In this document: in pieces, positions 54,401 to 63,671 of the stretch
Layout: the number at the start of each line of letters is the position of its first letter
How positions within the stretch are numbered: the first letter of the stretch is position 1
From: an uncultured Steroidobacter sp.
Lineage (GTDB): Bacteria > Pseudomonadota > Gammaproteobacteria > Steroidobacterales > Steroidobacteraceae
DNA length: 64,000 bases
Direction: 5' to 3'
NCBI RefSeq assembly: GCF_937958065.1
Contig: NZ_CALFXI010000102.1
Coordinates: 62,001-126,000, forward strand
The notes under the pieces: model-generated
What the model was told of the DNA's origin: nothing
Databases searched by the model: none
Seen by the model: the letters and a program-made list of their open reading frames with translations, nothing else
Made by a program: the position numbers and the translations under genes

Positions 54401-55340
54401 CATCGGCGGCGTCGCGGATCTGTTTTTCGCCCGGCAGGAACACGAGCACGTCGCCCCGATCCACTCGATCCAGTTCCTGGACTGCGGCGACGATGCCCTC
54501 ATCGAGGGACAGTTCGTAGTCGTCCTCGTCGGTGCCTGTTAGCGGCCGATAACGCACTTCGACGGGATAACTGCGGCCGGACACCTCGATGATCGGCGCG
54601 CCGCCGAAGAACTCAGCGAAGCGCTGCGGATCGATGGTGGCCGACGTGATCACGACGCGCAGGTCCGGGCGCTGCGGCAGCAGGCGTTTGAGGACGCCGA
54701 GCAGGAAATCGATGTTGAGGCTGCGCTCGTGCGCTTCGTCGATGATCAGCGTGTCGTAACGGCGCAGTAACCGATCGTTCTCCAGCTCACGCAGCAGGAT
54801 GCCGTCGGTCATGAGCTTGATGCGGCAGTCCGGGCCGGTGCGATCGTTGAAGCGCACCTGGTAGCCGACCGCGCCGCCGACCGTGGTTTGCAGCTCTTCG
54901 GCCAGCCGATTCGCGATGGCGCGAGCGGCAATACGCCGGGGCTGCGTGTGGCCAATCACACCGAAAGTGCCGCGGCCGGCTTCCATGCAGATCTTGGGCA
55001 ACTGCGTCGTTTTACCGGAGCCGGTGGCACCGCAGACCACCACCACCTGGTTTGTTTGTAACGCCTTTGCAATCTCTTCGCGATGCGCGGTGATCGGCAG
55101 GCCAGCGTCGTACTCGACGCGCAGGGGCAGCGCTTTGAGTCGCTCGACGGTCGCCACCGATGTCTCGATGGACTGACGCAGGTTATGAACGGCACCGTCG
55201 GGCTCCGCGGGCGGAGTACGGCGCGCGAACAGGCGATCCAGCTCCCGCGACAGACGCGGCCGGTCGGCGAATCGCGTGTGGGGCAGCTGCTCGCGCAGCG
55301 CCAGCAGCGCCGCGGTGTAAGAGGAATTCGGGGTACTCAT
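51438..55340 (-). CDS. hrpA: ATP-dependent RNA helicase HrpA
   Basis: A 1300-residue DEAH-box helicase. Walker A is CGATGSGKTTQLPK (104-112), the DEAH box is LIIDEAHERSLNIDFLLG, and motif VI reads QRKGRSGREAPGICIRLY; the HA2, OB-fold and DUF3418 regions follow. HrpA acts in mRNA cleavage and in rescuing stalled ribosomes. Length matches the family. The next upstream gene is the histidine kinase on the same strand, with 42 bp between them. Confidence 0.96.
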   Translation of the reverse strand: MSTPNSSYTAALLALREQLPHTRFADRPRLSRELDRLFARRTPPAEPDGAVHNLRQSIETSVATVERLKALPLRVEYDAGLPITAHREEIAKALQTNQVVVVCGATGSGKTTQLPKICMEAGRGTFGVIGHTQPRRIAARAIANRLAEELQTTVGGAVGYQVRFNDRTGPDCRIKLMTDGILLRELENDRLLRRYDTLIIDEAHERSLNIDFLLGVLKRLLPQRPDLRVVITSATIDPQRFAEFFGGAPIIEVSGRSYPVEVRYRPLTGTDEDDYELSLDEGIVAAVQELDRVDRGDVLVFLPGEKQIRDAADALSKARLHGTEVLPLYARLSTRDQEKIFEKHGSRRVVLATNVAETSLTVPGIRHVVDSGLARISRYSVRGKVQRLPIEPISQASADQRKGRSGREAPGICIRLYSEEDFNLRPAFTPPEVLRTNLASVILQMAALELGEPEAFPFVDPPDTRLINDGYRLLQELKAVDDERRVTSLGRQLSSLPVDPRLGRMLLAASHHSCLAEMLVIASFLAAQDPRERPSDAQTQADQKHAAFADPRSDFVAVLNLWNAYQTQVAELSGSQLRKWCRENFIAFMRAREWQELHRQLSETVKELDLKPNSAPADYANLHQAILTGFLGNIGALDEKREYDGARGTRFVIAPGTPLASKPPKWVVAANLMETTRLYARTVAAVEPQWIESAGAHLIKRSYSEPHWVEDRGFVAAFEAVALYGLTLSSRRRINLGNVSPREAQEIFVREALVEGHSRLKADFLKHNRRLRQQVEVMEAKVRRRDILADEQALCDFYLARLPATVNSVSALEKWLRTPGHAQQLHMTMADITRRNASEITPQEFPPVLAVTGNELPLEYRFEPGSASDGVTVVLPKPLLSNAVIGDFSRPIPGWRVETITQLLRSLPKQIRKAFVPVPEHAARAAAEIDESKEFNTAVAEWITRVGGTTVTAEEVAALPLPDHLRVNFRVADLDGKTLAEGRDLAALKRAVRETEVKSGAQKTAPSTGVRRRWDFGDLAVEESVQRRGLRFSVYPTLRDRGEGVEVAEAATLVDAEGMLRSGILRLAILALPEQFKYARKRCSERTELMLLAQGLNNSRPIAEALAEKCFVECFLSEADALPRSAAQFDALLDKHRARFGEVTDRVIEHTTSALRELRNARMKLAALEGPTFQALRTDVQAQLQMLVPGDFPASVPTALWPHLPRYFKALTRRLDKAPGNQKRDAELMKQLSPATQAYQRLRSQAPKGETHPELDRLQWMIEEFRVSLFAQDLKAVLPVSDKRIAEQIEKARVEVQRAA

Positions 55341-55382
55341 CGCGCAGCCGACTTGTATGCGATTGCCCCGGGAGGTTTCAAG

Positions 55383-56750
55383 TCAGACCGGCGCTATTTT
55401 AACCTCGATCCGGGCGCCGCCGAGCGCCGACTGATCGATATCGATGCGGCCGCCGTTGAGCTCGACCAGCTCGCGCACGACGGACAATCCAATGCCCTGC
55501 CCGGCCACGCGCTCATCCAGTCGGGCGCCGCGTTCCAGCACTCGGGCGCGCGATTCGAGCGGAATGCCCGGACCGTCGTCCTCGATCACGATGCGCAAGC
55601 CATCGCGACGGGCCGCCGGACTCACGACCCGGTCGGCGGTGATGCGCACGGTGGTCCGCGCCCACTTGAAAGCGTTATCGAGCAGGTTGCCCGCAATCTC
55701 CGTGAGATCTTCGCGGTCACCCGTGAAGGTGCAACCCTCGGCCACGGCCAATTCACACGTGAGGCCGCGATCCACGTAGACCTTCAACAACGCGCCACGC
55801 AATGCTTCCAATGCCTCGCGAACGTCGGTCGGCGCCGAGCCGAGGCCAGTGCCACCGGCGGCGGCGGCGCGACGCAGCTGATATTTGACGATGTCATCCA
55901 TGCGCCCGACTTGCTCATCCAGCTGCCGAACCACGCTCAACTCGCGGCCGTTTTGACTGTTGAGCAGATTGCGCATGACCGCGAGCGGCGTTTTGAAGCT
56001 GTGCGCAAGATTGCCGAGCGTGTTTCGATAGCGCGCGAGGCGCTCGCGCTCGCTGCGCAGGAGCGCGTTCAAATTGGTGGTGATGCCGAGCAGCTCGCGT
56101 GGATAGCCGCCACCGAGCTCGGTGAGATGGCCCGCTTCGATGGCTTCGATTTCGCGTTCCACGCGCCGTAGCGGCGCAAGCATTCTTCGCGACAGCAGCG
56201 CGAACGCGCCCAGCAACAGCACCATCAGCGCCGCGAACCAACCAAACATCCGGCCGCGCAGACGAGCCAACTGCGCGTAGTACGGTTCGAGACTCTCCGC
56301 CACGCTATAGACGAACGAGCGCGTGACCCGATTCCGGAACTGCCACTCGATGCCCATGCTGAGCGACAGCACGGGCGTGCCATCGGCTCGCCGCAGCTCG
56401 CCGAAACGGCGCTCGCCGACCTGCACGTGCGGGAATTCGAGCCCGGTGCCGGTCAGGGATTTCGAGCGCCAGCTGGGCCGGCCGTCACTGCGCAGGATCT
56501 CGCCATACAGCCCCGAGCCCGGGTTGTCGAAGCGCGGCTCGGCGAGCTGATCGGCACGCAGCCCGCCGCTGGAATCCTCTTCCGAGGCCGACAGCAGCGC
56601 GATCACCTGCACCTCCAGCCGATCCTGGATGGCGCGCCGGCTCAGGTCCTGGAACACGAAATCCAGGGCCAGAATGGTGACGCCAAAGAACAGGATCAGC
56701 AGGATGCTGACCGAGACGAGCAGTCGTGTGCTGAGCGAACGCGGCTGCAT
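55383..56750 (-). CDS. PhoQ-like sensor histidine kinase
   Basis: A 455-residue inner-membrane kinase. Two helices (about 7-29 and 168-187) enclose a periplasmic sensor of about 135 residues; HAMP follows. The phosphorylated histidine is His250 in GNLAHSFKTPLAVM, the N box is AGNLLDNAFKWAR, and the G boxes are IEDDGPGIP and GQGIGLSVV. ATG 56750 follows GAGGACG. It is encoded downstream of the PhoP-like regulator, separated by about 150 bp that contain a hairpin. The signal sensed is unknown. Confidence 0.92.
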   Translation of the reverse strand: MQPRSLSTRLLVSVSILLILFFGVTILALDFVFQDLSRRAIQDRLEVQVIALLSASEEDSSGGLRADQLAEPRFDNPGSGLYGEILRSDGRPSWRSKSLTGTGLEFPHVQVGERRFGELRRADGTPVLSLSMGIEWQFRNRVTRSFVYSVAESLEPYYAQLARLRGRMFGWFAALMVLLLGAFALLSRRMLAPLRRVEREIEAIEAGHLTELGGGYPRELLGITTNLNALLRSERERLARYRNTLGNLAHSFKTPLAVMRNLLNSQNGRELSVVRQLDEQVGRMDDIVKYQLRRAAAAGGTGLGSAPTDVREALEALRGALLKVYVDRGLTCELAVAEGCTFTGDREDLTEIAGNLLDNAFKWARTTVRITADRVVSPAARRDGLRIVIEDDGPGIPLESRARVLERGARLDERVAGQGIGLSVVRELVELNGGRIDIDQSALGGARIEVKIAPV

Positions 56751-56827
56751 CGTCCTCGCTACACGAAACTCAACTCGTGCCCCCCCAGGCACAGGGAAGT
56801 GCCCGCCGCCCCAGGCGGCGAGCGCAG

Positions 56828-56851
56828 GGGCAAAAGTCGCGTCTTTTGCCC
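56828..56851. repeat. Inverted repeat between the response regulator and kinase genes
   Basis: GGGCAAAAG and CTTTTGCCC form a perfect 9-bp stem with loop TCGCGT, extended outward by CGCAG/CTGCG with one bulged base. It lies in the transcribed gap between the two genes and could set their relative expression by RNA folding or processing. Confidence 0.55.
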
Positions 56852-56899
56852 GCTGCGCCCACAGCGCGAGTGGCAGGAGGCCCGAGTCGCTGTTTCATA

Positions 56900-57589
56900 T
56901 CAGGCGGCAGCGGTATCGCGCTGAAGGGCGAAACGGTAACCCCGGCCGCGCAGCGTCTCGATCGGCTTGATGGTCTCGTCCGGATCGAGCTTGCGCCGCA
57001 GGCGACCGATGAACACCTCGATGGTGTTGCTGTCACGGTCGAAGTCCTGCGCATACAGCCGCTCGGTCAGCTCGCTCTTGGAGATCACCTCGCCGGCGCG
57101 ATGGATCAGGTGGTCGAGGATGCGGTACTCGAAGCTGGTCAGATCGACCTTGCGGCCATTGACCGTGACCTCCTGAGTCCTCGGATCCAGCGATACCGGA
57201 CCACAACGCAGCACGGGCTGAGCCCAGCCGCCCGAGCGCCGCAACAGCGCCTGCACGCGCGCCAGCAGCTCCTCGAAATGGAAAGGTTTGGCGACGTAGT
57301 CGTCGGCGCCGGCCTGCAGTCCTTCCACCTTGTCCTGCCAGCGATCGCGCGCCGTCAGGATCAGGATGGGAAAGCTCTTGCCTTCGGCGCGCAGCGTCTT
57401 GATCAGCTCCAGGCCAGGCAGCTTCGGCAGGCCCAGATCGACCACGGCCAGGTCCAGGGCATATTCCCGCCCGCAGTAGAGTCCTTCCTCGCCATCGGCA
57501 GCGGCGTCGACGGTGAAGCCGTGCTGCTGCAGCTGTTCGACGATGGATTCACGCAGGGTCTGTTCGTCTTCAACAATTAGGACGCGCAT
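56900..57589 (-). CDS. PhoP/OmpR-like response regulator
   Basis: A 229-residue two-component regulator. The receiver has acidic residues in VEDEQ, phospho-acceptor Asp51 in VVDLGLPKLPG, and Lys101 in DDYVAKPF. The C-terminal winged helix carries LTSFEYRILDHLIHRAGEVI and DSNTIEVFIGRLRRKL. It lies 3 bp after the PepSY gene and upstream of the histidine-kinase gene, so one operon is likely. Confidence 0.95.
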   Translation of the reverse strand: MRVLIVEDEQTLRESIVEQLQQHGFTVDAAADGEEGLYCGREYALDLAVVDLGLPKLPGLELIKTLRAEGKSFPILILTARDRWQDKVEGLQAGADDYVAKPFHFEELLARVQALLRRSGGWAQPVLRCGPVSLDPRTQEVTVNGRKVDLTSFEYRILDHLIHRAGEVISKSELTERLYAQDFDRDSNTIEVFIGRLRRKLDPDETIKPIETLRGRGYRFALQRDTAAA

Positions 57590-57592
57590 GGA

Positions 57593-57886
57593 TCAGTTCA
57601 TTGCTCCCGATTCTGCGTCCACGCTCACGTTCCGGACCTTGCCGTCGGCGCTGAGCAGGCGGATGCGATGTTCCACCTTGTCGCCATTGCGAACGGTCTC
57701 GGCTCTGACCGCCTTGGCTCGAAAGCGCCGTTGCGCCATTTCCACCGCCTGATCGAGCGAGATGCCCGAGGGCTCGATGCGGTATTCACGGCGCTGCCGG
57801 CGATCGATCAGCTCCTGCGCATTGGCGCTGGGTACCGCTGCGAGCAGCGATAGCAGTACCAACATCAGGTGCCAGAAAGTGCGCAT
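57593..57886 (-). CDS. Exported PepSY-domain protein
   Basis: A 97-residue protein with a signal peptide (FWHLMLVLLSLLAAVPSANA|QE) and one PepSY domain (SLDQAVEMAQRRFRAKAVRA, IRLLSADGKVRNVSVDAESG). PepSY domains often inhibit proteases or modulate sensors in the envelope. Its place directly ahead of a PhoP/PhoQ-like pair suggests it tunes that kinase; this is inference. ATG 57886 has no ribosome site, and a promoter lies just upstream, so the transcript may be nearly leaderless. Confidence 0.85.
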   Translation of the reverse strand: MRTFWHLMLVLLSLLAAVPSANAQELIDRRQRREYRIEPSGISLDQAVEMAQRRFRAKAVRAETVRNGDKVEHRIRLLSADGKVRNVSVDAESGAMN

Positions 57887-57894
57887 GGGGGCTA

Positions 57895-57923
57895 AGTGTA
57901 CGCACGGCGCGACGTATGTTCAC
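57895..57923 (-). promoter_or_regulatory. Candidate sigma-70-type promoter for the PepSY/PhoP/PhoQ operon
   Basis: On the minus strand GTGAAC (57918-57923) and TACACT (57895-57900) are separated by 17 bp. The -10 element ends only eight bases before the ATG at 57886, so the 5' leader would be almost absent. Confidence 0.4.
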
Positions 57924-57988
57924 GCCCCGCCGCACAACCTTTGAGAAAACTCCCGTTGAAGATGGAAATCGTTTGACCGGTCTCCACC

Positions 57989-58537
57989 TCATTCGGCCAC
58001 GGCGACGGCCACCCTGACCCGAATGCGATTACCGGGGTCGTACGGCAGGCGGGTCGTATATTCACGACCGTTGTACTCGTAGGTCACCCGGTACCCGTCA
58101 ATACGCTCTTCGTACCGTTTCTCATATCGGACTTCGCAACGCTGAACTATTTCTTCACGCACCGAAGCTGAACGGCGGGCGGCGGCGTCATAACCCACCG
58201 CGGCACCGACCGTGGCGCCGGCGACGGTGGCTGCATCCCGGCCCCGGCCGCTGCCGAACTGGTGACCGATCACGCCACCAATGAGACCGCCGACCAGCGT
58301 GCGAACCCCGACCGCCGGATCGGAAATGTGCGGGCGCTCCTCGACATAGCGGACGTCGTCGTAGCACTCGCGATTCGGCGTCTCGACACGGACCTCCCGC
58401 ACGATGGGCTCGACGCGGGTCACCGGGGCGTAGTCGTATTCGCTCGAACCACTGCGCTCGTAGCGGGGCGGTCCAGCCAGGGCCACGCCGGCCAGCAGCA
58501 CACCGGTCACAGCCATCGAAACGCGAGCGGCACTCAT
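57989..58537 (-). CDS. Glycine-zipper (Rick_17kDa-like) envelope protein
   Basis: A 182-residue exported protein. A signal peptide (MAVTGVLLAGVALAG) is followed by a tyrosine/glutamate-rich part, then a glycine zipper typical of 2TM outer-membrane-associated proteins (VGGLIGGVIGHQFGSGRGRD and ATVAGATVGAAVGYDAA), and a C-terminal beta-rich part (YRVTYEYNGREYTTRLPYDP). GGAGAG precedes the start. There is no lipobox cysteine at the signal end. Exact role unknown; relatives affect envelope stability. Confidence 0.85.
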   Translation of the reverse strand: MSAARVSMAVTGVLLAGVALAGPPRYERSGSSEYDYAPVTRVEPIVREVRVETPNRECYDDVRYVEERPHISDPAVGVRTLVGGLIGGVIGHQFGSGRGRDAATVAGATVGAAVGYDAAARRSASVREEIVQRCEVRYEKRYEERIDGYRVTYEYNGREYTTRLPYDPGNRIRVRVAVAVAE

Positions 58538-58743
58538 TTTAGATCTCTCCAGGGGCCCGGCATGCGCCGAGCGTGGGAGTCAACTTAGGGCTGAGGCCAT
58601 GAATGAACCCTGAACCTCGTCGGGGGACTTGTTACCAAGTGTATTACTCGAGCAACAGGGGTGGTCGCGAGCAGCCGTCGCCGAGACTCGGCCAGCGGTT
58701 ACGTCCGAATACGGCGTTCGCCTCGGGGGAACTTGCCGGCGTT

Positions 58744-59592
58744 TCAGGGACTGCGTCGTTCCTCGGCTTTGCCTTCGTCCCACAGCTGGTCCATCTCGGC
58801 CAGGGTCGCCTGCTGCGGAGTCTTGCCCTGCTTCGCCAGGCCGCGCTCGACATAGCGAAACCGGCGCTCGAAGCTCGCGTTGGTGCGCTTGAGCGCCAGT
58901 TCCGGGTCGATCTTCAGATACCGGCACACGTTCACCACGCAAAACAGCACGTCGCCGATCTCGGCGGCCAGCCGTTCGTGCTGCCGCTGGCCTTCAGTCG
59001 TCGAGGCTGTCGTGTCGGCCTGCAGGCAGACGTGCGAGCGCACCTCGGCCTTGAACTCCGCGATCTCCTCATCGAGCTTCTCGATCGCGCCGTGCACGTC
59101 GGACCATTCGAAACCCACCTGGGCCGCACGCTTGCCGAGCTTGTTCGCGCGAGTCAGTGCGGGTAATGCGATGGGTACATCGTCGAGGACGCTGCCCTGC
59201 TCCTCGCCCGAGCGCTTCTGTGCACGCTCGCGACGCTTCTGCTCTTCCCACGCGACGCTCTGCGCTTCTGCATCCGCGACCGATGCACTCCCGAATACAT
59301 GGGGATGCCGGCGTTCCATCTTGTCGCAAATGGCATGGGCCACCGCATCGAAATCGAATGCGCCCTGCTCCTTCGCCATCTGGGCATGGAACACGACTTG
59401 AAACAACAGATCGCCCAGCTCGTCACGCAACGAGGCCAGATCGTCGCGCTCGATCGCATCGGCGACCTCGTACGCTTCCTCGACCGTGTACGGTGCAATG
59501 GTCTTGAAGCTCTGCTGCAGATCCCACGGGCAGCCGCGCTGCGGATCCCGCAGCCGGGTCATGATGTCGAGCAGACGTTGAATGCCGGACAT
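58744..59592 (-). CDS. mazG: Nucleoside triphosphate pyrophosphohydrolase MazG
   Basis: A 282-residue house-cleaning enzyme that hydrolyses (d)NTPs to NMP and PPi. It has the family start LRDPQRGCPWDLQQSFKTIA and the metal site EEAYEVADAI with LRDELGDLLFQVVFHAQMA. The second MazG-like half contains EIGDVLFCVVNVCRYLKID. It is encoded 5 bp after the NUDIX gene on the same strand; 58538-58743 downstream shows no feature. Confidence 0.95.
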   Translation of the reverse strand: MSGIQRLLDIMTRLRDPQRGCPWDLQQSFKTIAPYTVEEAYEVADAIERDDLASLRDELGDLLFQVVFHAQMAKEQGAFDFDAVAHAICDKMERRHPHVFGSASVADAEAQSVAWEEQKRRERAQKRSGEEQGSVLDDVPIALPALTRANKLGKRAAQVGFEWSDVHGAIEKLDEEIAEFKAEVRSHVCLQADTTASTTEGQRQHERLAAEIGDVLFCVVNVCRYLKIDPELALKRTNASFERRFRYVERGLAKQGKTPQQATLAEMDQLWDEGKAEERRSP

Positions 59593-59597
59593 AGGAA

Positions 59598-60233
59598 TTA
59601 CTCGGTTCGCAACAGTTTATATAGAGACGTCAACATCCCGGCGGTCGCGCCCCAGATGTTGTGATTCTCATAAGGAATGTCGTACACCTGCACGGTGACT
59701 GCGCCCAGCTCGCGGGTGCGCGAGCGATGATTGACCGGATCGAGGATGTGGCACAGCGGCACTTCGAACGCGCTTTCCACTTCATGGTGATCGAGCCGCA
59801 GCTGGAAGCCGGGCCGCACGAACCCCACCACCGGCGTCACCCAATAGCCCGACAACACCAGTTGCGGCTCGAGGTACCCGGCGAATGTGATGTACTCGCG
59901 AGTCACGCCGATTTCTTCCTCGGTCTCGCGCAAGGCGGCCTCGAGCGGATTCAGATCGGTGGGCTCGATGCGACCGCCGGGAAAACTGATCTGTCCGGCG
60001 TGATTCTTCAACGTCGAGGCACGCTGCGTGAGCAGCACGGTGAGCCCCGTTTCATGATCCACGATGGGCACCAGCACGGCGGCCGCGATCGGAGAAGCGG
60101 GAAAGTACGCGCGAATCGCCTCGATGTCTTTGGCGGAGAAGCCGGCGGGCACGGCCGTACTGGGATCGGGCGCCGCACGGGAGTCCTTCAGCCGCTCTTC
60201 GATGAGCCGCCGCAGGGCAATTCGATCGTTCAA
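59598..60233 (-). CDS. NUDIX hydrolase, CoA pyrophosphatase (NudL-like)
   Basis: A 211-residue NUDIX enzyme. The UPF0035/CoA-pyrophosphatase signature LLTQRASTLKNHAGQISFPG (68-87) precedes a NUDIX box with LEAALRETEEEIG (97-109). Family members split CoA into 3',5'-ADP and phosphopantetheine. It lies 1 bp after fumC and just before mazG, forming a compact three-gene minus-strand run. The physiological substrate is inferred from the family. Confidence 0.9.
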   Translation of the reverse strand: MNDRIALRRLIEERLKDSRAAPDPSTAVPAGFSAKDIEAIRAYFPASPIAAAVLVPIVDHETGLTVLLTQRASTLKNHAGQISFPGGRIEPTDLNPLEAALRETEEEIGVTREYITFAGYLEPQLVLSGYWVTPVVGFVRPGFQLRLDHHEVESAFEVPLCHILDPVNHRSRTRELGAVTVQVYDIPYENHNIWGATAGMLTSLYKLLRTE

Positions 60234-60234
60234 A

Positions 60235-61638
<1,404 letters not shown>

Positions 61639-61672
61639 ACGTACCTCCGGCGGGCCGACCGCCGATCTGCGG

Positions 61673-61678
61673 TATGAT
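61673..61678 (+). promoter_or_regulatory. -10-like element abutting the purB start
   Basis: TATGAT lies six bases before the purB ATG and no ribosome site is present, suggesting a leaderless transcript. No good -35 box is seen. The same arrangement (TATACT-N6-ATG) recurs at nudJ. Confidence 0.4.
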
Positions 61679-61684
61679 TCTACG

Positions 61685-63052
61685 ATGAACAACAGTCCCT
61701 TGAATGCGATTTCACCCATCGACGGCCGCTACGCTGACAAGGCCGCCGAGCTGCGACCCCTCTTCAGCGAACGCGGGCTGATCCGTCAGCGAGTCCGCGT
61801 CGAGGCGCTCTGGCTCAAGGCCCTGGCGGCCGAGCCGGGCATCGAGGAGCTGCGAGGGCTGCCGGCCGCGGCACTCACGGTGCTCGATGCGTTGGCCGCC
61901 GAGCTGACCGATGCCGAGGCGGCCGAGGTCAAGAAGCTCGAGCGCGACACCAACCATGACGTAAAGGCGGTGGAGTACTTCGTCAAGAGTCGCCTCGATG
62001 CCGTGCCGGCCTGGCGCACGCGTCGGGAGTTCGTGCACTTCGCCTGTACTTCCGAAGATATCAACAATCTCAGCTATGCCTTGATGCTCAGGGAAGCGCG
62101 CGATCAGGTGCTGCTGCCGAGGCTCGATACGCTCATCGGCCGGCTGCGCGCCCTGGCGCACTTGCATGCGGCGACCCCGATGATGTCGCGTACGCATGGC
62201 CAGCCCGCGACGCCGACCACGCTGGGCAAGGAAATCGCGAACTTCACTTACCGGCTGCGCGAACAGCGCACGCGCCTCGCCGCCGTTTCCATCAGCGGCA
62301 AGATCAACGGCGCGGTGGGCAATTTCAATGCGCACATCGTTGCCTATCCGAACGTCGACTGGCCGCGGCTGGGGCAACGTTTCGTCGAGTCATTGGGCCT
62401 GACATGGAATCCATACACGACCCAGATCGAGCCGCATGACTGGATGGCGGAATATTTCGATGCCCTGGCGCGTCTGAACACCGTGCTCGTGGCGCTGTGC
62501 CGCGATATGTGGGGTTACATCTCGCTGGGCTATTTCCGTCAGCGCGTGGTCGCCGGCGAGACCGGCTCATCGACCATGCCGCACAAGGTCAATCCCATCG
62601 ACTTCGAAAACGCCGAGGGCAATCTGACCCTGTCGAATTCGATGCTCCGTTATCTCTCGGACAAGCTGCCGGTGTCGCGCTGGCAGCGCGACCTCACCGA
62701 TTCGACGGTGCTGCGAAATGTCGGCGTGGCGGTGAGTCATGCGTTGATTGCCTGGCGCTCCATCGAACGCGGCCTGGAACGAGTCGATGTGGACGCGGAC
62801 CGGCTGGCGGAAGACCTGGACTCGAACTGGGAGCTGCTCGCCGAGCCCATCCAGACCGTGATGCGCCGCTACGGCGTCGAGAATGCATATGAACAGTTGA
62901 AGTCGCTGACGCGCGGCCAGCGGGTGGATGCCGCTTCCTTGCGACAGTTTGTGTCCGGTCTCGCCTTGCCGGAGTCTGCCAAGCAGGCGCTGCTGGAACT
63001 CTCGCCAGCGCGCTACGTTGGCTATGCTGAGGAATTTGCCAGGAAGGTATGA
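61685..63052 (+). CDS. purB: Adenylosuccinate lyase
   Basis: A 455-residue enzyme acting twice in purine synthesis, on SAICAR and on adenylosuccinate. SPIDGRYADKAAELRPLFSE is the family start, SRTHGQPATPTTLGKEIANF carries a catalytic histidine, and the signature loop is TGSSTMPHKVNPIDFENAEG. ATG 61685 gives the normal N-terminus despite lacking a ribosome site. It lies upstream of nudJ and mnmA, genes that are also near purB in E. coli. Confidence 0.97.
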   Translation: MNNSPLNAISPIDGRYADKAAELRPLFSERGLIRQRVRVEALWLKALAAEPGIEELRGLPAAALTVLDALAAELTDAEAAEVKKLERDTNHDVKAVEYFVKSRLDAVPAWRTRREFVHFACTSEDINNLSYALMLREARDQVLLPRLDTLIGRLRALAHLHAATPMMSRTHGQPATPTTLGKEIANFTYRLREQRTRLAAVSISGKINGAVGNFNAHIVAYPNVDWPRLGQRFVESLGLTWNPYTTQIEPHDWMAEYFDALARLNTVLVALCRDMWGYISLGYFRQRVVAGETGSSTMPHKVNPIDFENAEGNLTLSNSMLRYLSDKLPVSRWQRDLTDSTVLRNVGVAVSHALIAWRSIERGLERVDVDADRLAEDLDSNWELLAEPIQTVMRRYGVENAYEQLKSLTRGQRVDAASLRQFVSGLALPESAKQALLELSPARYVGYAEEFARKV

Positions 63053-63143
63053 GCGGCCAGCGGCGCACCGACCGGCTTGATCGTGAATAAAGATTAATGC
63101 GCAATAGCTTGATTCGCATCACAATTCAATCTTGCTCGGTGGC

Positions 63144-63149
63144 TATACT
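63144..63149 (+). promoter_or_regulatory. -10-like element abutting the nudJ start
   Basis: TATACT sits six bases before the nudJ ATG with no ribosome site between, again suggesting a leaderless transcript. A matching -35 box is not clear. Confidence 0.4.
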
Positions 63150-63155
63150 GGCATT

Positions 63156-63671
63156 ATGACCCTGCGCCCCGACCTCACCGTAGCCGCCGTCGTCGAACGC
63201 GACGGCCAGTTCCTGCTCGTCGAAGAGCGGGTCGGCAATCGCATGGTGTTCAACCAGCCGGCGGGGCATGTGGAGCGCGGCGAACAGTTCATCGACGCCG
63301 TGATCCGCGAGACCCTGGAAGAAACCGCCTGGACCTTCCGGCCCGAAGCGCTGATCGGCGTCTACCTGTGGGAACACGTCGAGAAACAGAAGAGCTTCCT
63401 GCGCGTGGTCTATTCCGGCGAGGTGACTCATCACCATGCCGACCGGCCGCTGGATCGGGGCATCGAGCGGGCGCTGTGGCTGGACCGCGATCAGATCCTG
63501 GCCCGCTCCGCCCGCCTGCGCAGCCCGCTGGTGCTGCGTTGTATCGATGACTACCTCGAAGGCGCCCGGCATCCCCTTGATGTCGCGAAAAACGTCGTCA
63601 AAGATGGCGTGCTGTCCCCGGAAGTGCGTGCGCGCACGCTGGAACATCCGGCCATCAATCGTCTGCTCTGA
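63156..63671 (+). CDS. nudJ: NUDIX hydrolase, NudJ-like phosphatase
   Basis: A 171-residue NUDIX enzyme. The box runs GHVERGEQFIDAVIRETLEE (37-56) and then TAW; the usual Gly near the end of the box is Ala58. Relatives hydrolyse thiamine pyrophosphate and nucleoside di/triphosphates. ATG 63156 gives the family start, MTLRPDLTVAAVVERDGQ. It lies 15 bp before mnmA, as in E. coli where nudJ and mnmA are adjacent. Confidence 0.9.
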   Translation: MTLRPDLTVAAVVERDGQFLLVEERVGNRMVFNQPAGHVERGEQFIDAVIRETLEETAWTFRPEALIGVYLWEHVEKQKSFLRVVYSGEVTHHHADRPLDRGIERALWLDRDQILARSARLRSPLVLRCIDDYLEGARHPLDVAKNVVKDGVLSPEVRARTLEHPAINRLL

